Assembly (NCBI GenBank): GCA_002373555.1
Contig: DFKM01000204.1
Span: 15,636 to 23,122, forward strand
DNA length: 7,487 bases
Direction: 5' to 3'
From: Lachnospiraceae bacterium UBA3645
GTDB taxonomy: Bacteria; Bacillota; Clostridia; Lachnospirales; Lachnospiraceae
Positions 1 through 6,177 of this stretch are shown here, one piece after another. The notes under the pieces are model-generated. The model did no database searches. It had not been told where the DNA came from and saw only the letters and a list, made by a program, of their open reading frames with translations. Within the stretch, counting starts at the first letter, position 1; every line of letters begins with the position of its first letter. Made by a program: the position numbers and the translations under genes.

Positions 1-12
1 AGTCTGCGGCTG

Positions 13-41
13 TTGAAATAATCCGGTATCTCTGTTATCAT
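13..41 (+). promoter_or_regulatory. Extended -10 promoter of the MATE operon
   Basis: TTGAAA (13-18) and TATCAT (36-41) are separated by exactly 17 bp, and each matches the sigma-A consensus at 5 of 6 positions. TG at 33-34, one base before the -10 box, makes it an extended -10 promoter. Transcription should begin near position 48, giving a leader of about 30 nt. The leader carries the palindrome TTTCCGGAAA (55-64) and then the ribosome binding site AAAGGA (66-71). No regulator gene is visible upstream because the window begins here. Confidence 0.7.
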
Positions 42-79
42 CATGTGAGTATTTTTTCCGGAAAGAAAGGAAATGCAGG

Positions 80-1450
80 ATGGCGATAAATGCTGAAAAT
101 CAAAGAGATCATATGCTGCATGAGCCGATCCCGAAACTTGTTGTTTCTCTTGCGATACCGACGACGATCAGCCAGCTGATCACGACCGTTTATAATACGG
201 CAGACACGTATTTTGTCGCACAGATCGGAACCAGTGCGGCAGCTGCTGTCGGCGTTGTTTTTTCTCTGATGTCGATCATCCAGGCGCTCGGATTCGGCCT
301 GGGAATGGGCGCGAGCAGTCTTATCAGCCGGTGCCTCGGCGCACGGCGGAATGCGGAAGCAACACGCTACGCCAGCTCCGCGGTCACTGCGTCCTGCCTC
401 GGCGGCATTCTCATCATGATCCTGGGACTGGCCTTTACCGAACCGCTGATGCTGCGGCTCGGCTCGACGCAGACGATCCTGCCGTATTCCGCGGCCTATG
501 CCAGGTACATCCTGATCGGCGCACCGGTCATGTGCATGGCCTTTACGATGAACGGCATCCTCCGTTCGGAAGGCGAAGCATCCTACGCCATGTGGGGACT
601 GTGCACGGGCGGGATCCTGAACATGGTGCTGGATCCGCTGTTCATTTTCCATTTCGGGAGGGGGATCTCCGGCGCGGCCCTGGCGACGGTCATCAGCCAG
701 TTCGTGAGCTTTTCGATCCTGCTGTCAGTCTATCTGCGCGGCAAGAGCATCGTACAGCTCTCGCTGAAATATGCCAGCCGGAATCTCAGTGATTACACGT
801 TGATCGTGACGACCGGCGCGCCCACGTTCTTCCGGCAGGGACTTGCCAGCCTGGCTTCCGCCCTGATGGCGATCTCGGCGGCGCCTTACGGCGATGCGGT
901 AGTCGCCGCAGTGACTATTGCGAACAAGATCTATCTGATGGTCCGGAATATCATCATCGGCATCGGGCAGGGCTTCATGCCGGTGGCGGGCTATAATTAC
1001 GGCGGCGGCCGGTACAGGAGAGTGCGGGAAGCCTTTTCGTTTTCCGTAACGATCGGGACGGTGATCAATGTGCTTGCTGCAGTCCTTCTGTATTTCTATG
1101 CCGAGGCCGTGATCACCTGGTTCCGGAATGACGACCCGGAGGTCATCGCTGTCGGCATCCGTGCGATCCGTTTCGTCAGCATGGCGATGCCTTTCATGGC
1201 ATTTTCCACGTATGTCAACCAGATCTACCAGGGGCTGGGCCTCCGGCTGCAGGCGACGATCCTCGCAAGCTGCCGGCAGGGAATCTGCTTCCTGCCGCTG
1301 GTGCTGATCCTGCCGCGACTGCTCGGCATCACCGGCGTGATCCTGCTGCAGCCCGGTGCGGACATGCTGACCTTCCTGATCATGATCCCGTTCCAGATCG
1401 TGCTGACCCGGAATCTGAAGCGGCTGGAGAAGGCGCATCCTGCGGCATAA
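80..1450 (+). CDS. MATE family efflux transporter
   Basis: This is an inner-membrane multidrug and toxin extrusion antiporter, expected to export organic cations or drug-like metabolites using a Na+ or H+ gradient. The 456 residues match the family's usual length of about 450. Two homologous halves are visible. The first (about 20-220) begins with IPTTISQLITTVYNTADTYF and includes Asp42, the LRSEGEA segment near 161-167 and NMVLDPLFIF at 181-190. The second (about 240-445) has GAPTFFRQG and the stretch GIGQGFMPVAGYNYGGG at 294-310, typical of MepA/NorM-like proteins. About 12 hydrophobic segments are recognisable by eye. The start at 80 is set by AAAGGA (66-71) eight bases upstream; an ATG at 73 opens only a 7-codon frame. 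It is the first gene of the operon, 72 bp ahead of the MFS gene. The substrate cannot be read from sequence. Confidence 0.95.
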   Translation: MAINAENQRDHMLHEPIPKLVVSLAIPTTISQLITTVYNTADTYFVAQIGTSAAAAVGVVFSLMSIIQALGFGLGMGASSLISRCLGARRNAEATRYASSAVTASCLGGILIMILGLAFTEPLMLRLGSTQTILPYSAAYARYILIGAPVMCMAFTMNGILRSEGEASYAMWGLCTGGILNMVLDPLFIFHFGRGISGAALATVISQFVSFSILLSVYLRGKSIVQLSLKYASRNLSDYTLIVTTGAPTFFRQGLASLASALMAISAAPYGDAVVAAVTIANKIYLMVRNIIIGIGQGFMPVAGYNYGGGRYRRVREAFSFSVTIGTVINVLAAVLLYFYAEAVITWFRNDDPEVIAVGIRAIRFVSMAMPFMAFSTYVNQIYQGLGLRLQATILASCRQGICFLPLVLILPRLLGITGVILLQPGADMLTFLIMIPFQIVLTRNLKRLEKAHPAA

Positions 1451-1522
1451 ACAGCCGGAAAACATCACGGAAACCTTCAGAATGACAATCTGTACTCTCC
1501 ATGCGGGACCGGAGACAGCATC

Positions 1523-2752
1523 ATGAATATCTTTGCACAATATAAAAATCTCAGAAGAGAGAATTACGTCCTTTTCTTCGGGCGCATCGTGACCAGCATG
1601 GGCGCGATGATCTGGCCTATGCTCACCCTGATCCTCAGCAGAAAAATGGGCCTGAACGCCGGGATCATCGGGATCCTGATGGCACTCGGCACCGTCTGCA
1701 TGTTTCCGGCGAACATCCTGGGCGGCCGGATCGCGGATCAATATGAGAAGAAGATGAATATCGTCCGGTGCGATATTGTGTCGGTAACGGCCTATATCAT
1801 CTGCGCGCTGATCCCGCTCAGCATGATCTCCGTCGTGCTGATGTTCACCGCGGCCTTCTGTCAGACGATGGAGCAGCCCTCCTACAGCGCATTGATCGCG
1901 GATCTGACGGAAACGAAAGACCGGGAGCGGGCCTATTCCCTGTCTTATCTGGGCGGCAACCTCGGCTTCGTGCTGTCGCCGACCATCGCCGGCATCCTGC
2001 TGGAGAACCATCTGCCGCTCTGTTATCTGATCAGCGGTCTTTCAATCGGCTGCTCCACGGCGCTGATTTTCTTCCTGATCGGGAAGATCGTGCCGGTCAG
2101 AGAGGAGAGCGAGGAAGCATCCTATCAGGTCGACCGCGGAAATGAGAGCATCTTTACTATCATGAAGGAAAATCCTGCGGTCATGCTCTTTATCCTGACC
2201 ATGGGACTGTATTTCGGCGTTTATGTGCATACCAATTACCTGATGCCGCTGGAGATGTCGCAGATCCACGGCGCGAACGGATCCGTGATCTACGGATCGG
2301 TCTTCAGCATGAACTGCATCGGCGTCGTTCTGTTCACGCCGCTCGTGACAAAACTCGCAAAGGGAATGAAGGAACCGGTCAAGACGTTTACCGGGATCGT
2401 GCTGATCCTGGCGGGGCTGGGGATCTTCCTGGGCTGCAAGGGCTTTGTCCCGGCGTATTATATTTCGATGCTGGTCTTTACGCTTGGGGAGGTCTTCTCC
2501 GTGCTGGCGGACAATCCGTTCCTGACGAGAAGAGTGCCGGCCGGCCACAGAGGCAGGGTGTACGGGATCAATTCCGTCGCACAGACCGTGTTCTCCGGTG
2601 CGTCCCAGCTGGTGATCGGACAGGTGTTTGACAGAGCCGGTTCCTTCGCTGCATGGAGCGGCGTGTATATTATCGGCGCGCTGTCGCTCGCTGCAGCCAT
2701 AGTGCTGATCCGAATGGACAGAAAAGTGTATCCGAAGCTGTATCTGAACTGA
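1523..2752 (+). CDS. MFS transporter (DHA1-like, probable efflux)
   Basis: This is a major facilitator superfamily membrane protein of 409 residues with 11-12 hydrophobic segments, the usual size for 12-helix drug:H+ antiporters. Motif A lies in the loop between helices 2 and 3, as GGRIADQYEKK (67-77). The segment around 135-160 (RERAYSLSYLGGNLGF then SPTIAGILL) resembles the helix 4-5 signature of the drug-export branch. RGRVYGINSVAQTVFSGASQ (343-362) is the equivalent conserved stretch of the C-terminal half. A charged cytoplasmic loop (about 190-210) joins the halves. GGAG (1511-1514) lies 8 nt before the ATG. The gene follows the MATE gene by 72 bp with no convincing promoter between them and precedes the flavoprotein gene by 23 bp, so co-transcription is likely. 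It could import the substrate of the downstream enzyme rather than export a product; sequence does not settle the direction. Confidence 0.93.
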   Translation: MNIFAQYKNLRRENYVLFFGRIVTSMGAMIWPMLTLILSRKMGLNAGIIGILMALGTVCMFPANILGGRIADQYEKKMNIVRCDIVSVTAYIICALIPLSMISVVLMFTAAFCQTMEQPSYSALIADLTETKDRERAYSLSYLGGNLGFVLSPTIAGILLENHLPLCYLISGLSIGCSTALIFFLIGKIVPVREESEEASYQVDRGNESIFTIMKENPAVMLFILTMGLYFGVYVHTNYLMPLEMSQIHGANGSVIYGSVFSMNCIGVVLFTPLVTKLAKGMKEPVKTFTGIVLILAGLGIFLGCKGFVPAYYISMLVFTLGEVFSVLADNPFLTRRVPAGHRGRVYGINSVAQTVFSGASQLVIGQVFDRAGSFAAWSGVYIIGALSLAAAIVLIRMDRKVYPKLYLN

Positions 2753-2775
2753 AACTGACGGAGTGTTAAAAAGAT

Positions 2776-4710
2776 ATGGAATATGCATGGCCTTACAAAA
2801 ATGAAACAGGGACGGAAGAGCGGATCACATGTGATGTGCTCGTGCTCGGCGGGGGCATGGCCGGATGCTATGCTGCCATCGCCGCGGCAAGGCACGGCTG
2901 CTCTGTCGTTCTGATGGAAAAGGGCGCGACGGTCCGCAGCGGTTCGGCCGGCAGCGGCTTTGATCACTGGGAGACAGCCTGCACGAATCCGGGATCGAAG
3001 GTGACGCCGAAGGAGATCGCGGAAGCGTTCATCGATGAGCAGGGAAATTACAGCAACGGCATCGCACAGTATATCTGCTGCCGGGAAGGCTGGGACCGGC
3101 TGCTGGACATGGAAAGCTTCGGCGGGAAGATCCGGGATACGGAAGACGAATTTGCCGGCGCGGATTTCCGGGATGATGAAACGAAGCTGATGTACGCTTA
3201 TGATTATCAGAACCGGTATACCCTGCGGGTCTGGGGGACGACGTTCAAGCCGGCGCTCCGAAAAGAACTCTCGCGGCTCGGCGTACGGGTGTATGACTAT
3301 ACGGAAGCCACGGGACTTCTGACGGCTGTCATTGACGGCCGGAAAACGAATACCGGCGCGATGGGCATGAATGTCCGCACCGGGAAGATGCTGATCGTCT
3401 CCGCCAGGGAAACGATCCTTGCGATGTCGAGGCCGGCGAGGATCTGGCTGTTTGACGCGGATCTCCCCGGACTCTGTGAATTCCGGCCGCCGCAGAGTAT
3501 CGGCAGCGGACACGCGATGGGCTGGCGGGCCGGCGTGGAATTCACGATGATGGAAAAATCCGTTCCCGGTGAGTTTTCAGCCGCCGGCCGGAGCTATCCG
3601 CCGTACAGCGCCGGAAACAATCACAATACCTGGTATGCCGCAACGATGGTAGATGCCAGAGGCATTGAGATCCCGTATGTCGACCGGGACGGCAGGATCC
3701 TTCAGACCGTGAAGGAACGGTATCTTCCGGCGCCCGGTCAGAAATTCTTCTTAAAAGGCGGCGTGATCGACGAGGCGAAATATGCCTACCGCGGACCCGA
3801 GACCATGCCTTTTGACGAACTCATCAGGCGCGGCTATAAAACGCCCTTCTATGCGGATCTTTCCCGCATGCCGGAAATGGAACGAAAGGTGATCTGGGGC
3901 ATGATGGTCGGGGAGGAAGGCAAGACCCGGGTGCCGGTCCTGCAGAATTATACCGAAAGAGGCTTTGATCCGGAAAAGCATATGCTGCAGAGCTACGGCA
4001 CCGGCTGGAAATCGGCTTCCTTCCTGGAACAGGAACGCCAGCTCTTCGGCGCGCCCGGCGGCATTTTCCATGACTGGGATCTGAAAACGAATATCGACGG
4101 ACTGTATGCCGCAGGAGACCAGCTTTTCGCTTCGGACTGCGCCGGTTTTGCGGCGGCAACAGGCTATTATGCCGGAAGAAAGGCCGCGGCGGCAGCGAAG
4201 GAAACCACGCTGACGGCACCGGAAGAGGAGCAGATCCGTGCGGAAAAGGAACGGATCTATGCGCCTTTACAGCGGGAACACGGCGTGCACTGGAAAGAAC
4301 TGAATATGGCCATCGCAAAGGCAATGCGCAATTACTGCGGCGGCATCCGGAACGAAGAACTGCTTGCGGAGGGCCTTTCGCTTCTGGAAAGCTATGAAAA
4401 GGAGATCGTTCCCGCGCTTTCCTGCAGCAATCCGCACGATCTGACCCGGACGCATGAAGTGCTGGATATTCTGACTGTCAGCAGGATCATCATGGAAGCC
4501 TGCCGGATGCGGAAGTCCGGCGCAAAAGCATTGTATTTCGAACGTACGGATTATCCGGAGATGGATCCGCCGGAAGATGCGCATTTCATCACGATCCGTC
4601 AGGAGAACGGAAACGTGATCCGCGGCGATGTTCCGTTCGGGTATTACGGAGATCTTGAGGAAGAGTACGAGAAGCGCAACCTGGATTATATAAGAGGCGG
4701 AAAAAGATGA
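2776..4710 (+). CDS. FAD-dependent oxidoreductase, AprA/fumarate reductase-like
   Basis: This is a 644-residue flavoprotein of the fumarate reductase / succinate dehydrogenase / APS reductase alpha superfamily, probably the catalytic subunit of a cytoplasmic two-subunit enzyme. A Rossmann FAD site opens the protein: VLVLGGGMAGCYAA (21-34), with Glu48 ending the second strand to bind ribose. SGSAGSGFDHW (55-65) should contact the FAD pyrophosphate. The second FAD segment is DGLYAAGDQLFASDCAGFAA (441-460). A capping domain fills roughly 245-420 and contains GNNHNTWY (280-287) and DARGIEIPYVDRDG (293-306). A helical C-terminal domain (about 480-595) ends in RMRKSG and RTDYPE (590-595), as in succinate dehydrogenase C-domains. 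There is no signal peptide, Tat motif, transmembrane helix or FMN-binding domain. GGAG (2760-2763) lies 12 nt before the ATG, slightly long. The stop overlaps the ferredoxin start, which points to an AprAB-like pair. The substrate is unknown, and I cannot tell whether it reduces or oxidises it. A true APS reductase is possible but unsupported by neighbouring sulfur genes. Confidence 0.88.
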   Translation: MEYAWPYKNETGTEERITCDVLVLGGGMAGCYAAIAAARHGCSVVLMEKGATVRSGSAGSGFDHWETACTNPGSKVTPKEIAEAFIDEQGNYSNGIAQYICCREGWDRLLDMESFGGKIRDTEDEFAGADFRDDETKLMYAYDYQNRYTLRVWGTTFKPALRKELSRLGVRVYDYTEATGLLTAVIDGRKTNTGAMGMNVRTGKMLIVSARETILAMSRPARIWLFDADLPGLCEFRPPQSIGSGHAMGWRAGVEFTMMEKSVPGEFSAAGRSYPPYSAGNNHNTWYAATMVDARGIEIPYVDRDGRILQTVKERYLPAPGQKFFLKGGVIDEAKYAYRGPETMPFDELIRRGYKTPFYADLSRMPEMERKVIWGMMVGEEGKTRVPVLQNYTERGFDPEKHMLQSYGTGWKSASFLEQERQLFGAPGGIFHDWDLKTNIDGLYAAGDQLFASDCAGFAAATGYYAGRKAAAAAKETTLTAPEEEQIRAEKERIYAPLQREHGVHWKELNMAIAKAMRNYCGGIRNEELLAEGLSLLESYEKEIVPALSCSNPHDLTRTHEVLDILTVSRIIMEACRMRKSGAKALYFERTDYPEMDPPEDAHFITIRQENGNVIRGDVPFGYYGDLEEEYEKRNLDYIRGGKR

Positions 4711-4973
4711 AGAAATGGACTGCGGCAGAGGTGCCGTGCAGTGCGGAACCTCTGCTGTTTGATGAAGAACTGTGCATCGGCTGCAACAGATGCATGAATG
4801 TATGTCAGGCCGATATCATGATCCCGGCCCCGGAACCCGGAAAACACCCTGTGGTGCTGTATCCGGGGGAATGCTGGTACTGCGGATCCTGCGTGATGGA
4901 ATGTCCGCGCCCCGGCGCGGTCAGACTGCAGCATCCGCTGATGAACCGGGCGAAATTCGTCCCGGTGAAATAA
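4707..4973 (+). CDS. 2[4Fe-4S] ferredoxin, AprB-like partner subunit
   Basis: This is a small electron-transfer protein of 88 residues carrying two Cys-x2-Cys-x2-Cys-x3-Cys motifs: Cys23/26/29/33 (CIGCNRCMNVC) and Cys56/59/62/66 (CWYCGSCVMECP). Together they bind two [4Fe-4S] clusters. The CW-x-C-x2-C pattern in the second motif resembles the beta subunit of adenylylsulfate reductase. That subunit is much longer and has a C-terminal tail that wraps the alpha subunit; this protein ends 22 residues after Cys66 and lacks the tail. The ATG overlaps the flavoprotein stop as ATGA (4707-4710), and a ribosome binding site GAGGCGG (4694-4700) lies 6 nt upstream inside the preceding gene, so translation is coupled. 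It most likely shuttles electrons between the cellular ferredoxin/NAD pool and the FAD of its partner. It is the last gene of the operon; its TAA opens the 4971-4999 palindrome. Confidence 0.92.
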   Translation: MKKWTAAEVPCSAEPLLFDEELCIGCNRCMNVCQADIMIPAPEPGKHPVVLYPGECWYCGSCVMECPRPGAVRLQHPLMNRAKFVPVK

Positions 4974-4999
4974 CCCACGGTGCCTGTCCCCATGGGTTA
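4971..4999. terminator. Palindrome spanning two convergent stop codons
   Basis: TAACCCA (4971-4977) pairs perfectly with TGGGTTA (4993-4999). One mismatch and two further G-C pairs follow inward, leaving a loop of about 9 nt. The left arm starts with the ferredoxin TAA and the right arm ends with the M42 gene's TAA on the other strand, so the whole 23-bp gap between the genes lies inside the hairpin. It sits where a bidirectional terminator is needed. However, the T-run is poor: TTATTT reading the - strand, and essentially none reading the + strand. The loop region contains GGTGCCTGTCCCC (4979-4991). It may be a weak terminator or part of a dispersed repeat. Confidence 0.5.
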
Positions 5000-6013
5000 C
5001 TCTTCGAACCGGAAGATCCGGCGGGTATAGGCGTTGATCAGCCGGATCCCTTCTTTCACATCCTCCTTTGCGATCACGGAACTCTGGGTGTGGGCAAATC
5101 TGTCGATGATGGAAATGCCGGCGACCCGGGTGCCGTAATACGCCAGATTGATGGAAGATGCATCGGTGCCGCCGCGGTCCATGACATCCCGCTGATAGCG
5201 GATGCCGTTTTCCTCGCAGCACACGACCATTTCCGAAAGCAGATATTCATCCACCATCGCCGAAGGATTGCCGAAAGTGATTCCCACGCCTTCGCCGACG
5301 GCGTTGCTTCCCGCAAGATCGCACGGATAGAAATGATCCGGCGACACATCCACGCTGATGCCGATATCCGGCCGGATGCGCTCAGCAGCGACCGCGGCGC
5401 CGCGGCAGCCCACTTCCTCCTGTACGGAGAAGACATACCAGACATCATTCGGAAGATCTCCCTGATTCGTTTTCAGCGCCTCGATCAGCATGAAGCAGCC
5501 GACCCTGTCATCAAAGGTCTTTGCGCTGATCCTGCCGTTCGCCATTTCATGCCAATGGCCGACAAAGCCGCAGTAATCCCCGATCTTTACATAGTTTTCC
5601 GCATCTTCGCGGGTGGTGCACCCGATATCGACATACAGCTTCGTCACATCATTTTTGGCTTCTTCGATATCGCCTTCACAGCCGACCACGCCGATCGTGC
5701 CGTTCGCAAAGATCACCTTGTCATTATACATGGAAGCGGTCCAGACCCAGCCGACGCGGCAGAGCCGGATGCGTCCGTCCGGTTCGATTTTTGTGACCTG
5801 GCAGCCGATCTCGTCCATATGGGCGGAGAGCATGATCACTTTCTTGTCCGGATGATCCGTCCCGCGCTTCAGGCAGAGAAGATTTCCGAGCGCATCAGTC
5901 GATATTTCATCTGCATAATCGGCGATCTCGCGGCGGATGACCGCACGCACATTCTTCTCCCGCCCGGAAACGCCCCAGGCCTGTGTCAGTTCTTTGAGCA
6001 ATGCAAGATCCAT
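4997..6013 (-). CDS. M42 family metallo-aminopeptidase
   Basis: This is a cytoplasmic di-metal (Zn/Co) aminopeptidase of the M42 glutamyl-aminopeptidase/TET/CelM family, which trims peptides and often forms 12-subunit tetrahedral particles. The product has 338 residues; family members usually have 330-360. Metal and catalytic motifs numbered from Met at 6013 are AHMDEIG (His65, Asp67), KTFDDRVG (Asp168/169), VQEEVG (Glu199 as general base, Glu200 as ligand), VDVSPD (Asp222), RGGTDAS (280-286) and the last ligand in RFAHTQSSV (His308). All expected residues are present, so the gene looks intact. An in-frame ATG at 6061 would add 16 residues but overlaps the promoter's -10 box, so it should not be transcribed. 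A TTG at 6019 is a possible start adding two residues. The gene is convergent with the oxidoreductase operon and divergent from ileS, and has its own promoter. Older annotations call such proteins endoglucanase M or deblocking aminopeptidase. Confidence 0.94.
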   Translation of the reverse strand: MDLALLKELTQAWGVSGREKNVRAVIRREIADYADEISTDALGNLLCLKRGTDHPDKKVIMLSAHMDEIGCQVTKIEPDGRIRLCRVGWVWTASMYNDKVIFANGTIGVVGCEGDIEEAKNDVTKLYVDIGCTTREDAENYVKIGDYCGFVGHWHEMANGRISAKTFDDRVGCFMLIEALKTNQGDLPNDVWYVFSVQEEVGCRGAAVAAERIRPDIGISVDVSPDHFYPCDLAGSNAVGEGVGITFGNPSAMVDEYLLSEMVVCCEENGIRYQRDVMDRGGTDASSINLAYYGTRVAGISIIDRFAHTQSSVIAKEDVKEGIRLINAYTRRIFRFEE

Positions 6014-6026
6014 TTTCAAATCACAG

Positions 6027-6033
6027 CCTTTCC
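6027..6033 (-). promoter_or_regulatory. Ribosome binding site of the M42 gene, inside a palindrome
   Basis: Reading the - strand, GGAAAGG lies 7 nt before an in-frame TTG (6019) and 13 nt before the ATG (6013). GAAAGG pairs with the far 3' end of 16S rRNA, which allows for the longer distance to ATG, so either codon could initiate; I kept ATG. The site overlaps the perfect 12-bp palindrome CTTTCCGGAAAG (6028-6039). In RNA this could fold into a 4-bp hairpin with a CCGG loop, partly masking the site. Confidence 0.6.
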
Positions 6034-6059
6034 GGAAAGCCTGCTGCTTTCCAACGGCC

Positions 6060-6087
6060 ATTATACCATAGGGAAAGCGGGGCGCAA
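6060..6087 (-). promoter_or_regulatory. Extended -10 promoter of the M42 gene
   Basis: On the - strand TATAAT (6065 down to 6060) is a perfect -10 box preceded by TGG, giving an extended -10 element. A weak -35 box, TTGCGC (6087-6082), lies 16 bp upstream. Transcription should start near 6053, about 40 nt before the ATG at 6013. The -10 box overlaps the ATG at 6061 (TATAATG), which removes that codon as a start. The -35 region lies in an inverted repeat CGCAA/TTGCG (6083-6087 and 6095-6099). The rest of the stretch up to 6142 shows nothing recognisable. Confidence 0.68.
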
Positions 6088-6142
6088 TCGGTTTTTGCGT
6101 GACGGAAAATGCCTGCGAAAAAGCCCTGCGGAGGATTAAAAC

Positions 6143-6171
6143 TTGACAGCACCCGCTTCATCCTTTATAAT
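6143..6171 (+). promoter_or_regulatory. Consensus sigma-A promoter of ileS
   Basis: TTGACA (6143-6148) and TATAAT (6166-6171) both match the consensus perfectly with the optimal 17-bp spacer. Transcription should start around 6178-6180, more than 320 nt before the ileS ATG, leaving room for the T-box leader. Such a strong promoter fits a gene whose expression is set mainly by transcript termination rather than by initiation. It diverges from the M42 promoter with about 55 bp between the -35 boxes. Confidence 0.92.
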
Positions 6172-6177
6172 GTTGCG

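Noticed and set aside
73..96. Alternative ATG at 73 ahead of the MATE gene
   Set aside because: It is in a different frame and reaches a stop after seven codons. The ATG at 80 has the correct spacing from AAAGGA. A tiny translated leader cannot be excluded but has no support.
1451..1522. Possible internal promoter in the 72-bp gap before the MFS gene
   Set aside because: No pair of boxes with acceptable spacing matches the consensus, and no terminator-like hairpin is present. Only the ribosome binding site GGAG at 1511-1514 is supported.
725..2011. Long open frame of 428 codons on the - strand across the MATE and MFS genes
   Set aside because: It runs antisense over two clear transporter genes and crosses their boundary. 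Its translation is rich in Arg, His, Asp and Gln with no domain, and it has no credible ribosome binding site.
2458..3513. 351-codon open frame on the - strand over the MFS/flavoprotein junction
   Set aside because: It is antisense to two well-supported genes, and its Arg/Pro-rich composition is typical of the opposite frame of GC-rich coding DNA.
4772..6139. 455-codon open frame on the + strand opposite the M42 gene
   Set aside because: It is longer than the real gene but lies antisense to an intact M42 peptidase with all its metal ligands. It begins inside the ferredoxin gene in another frame, and its His/Asp/Ile-rich translation shows no family features.
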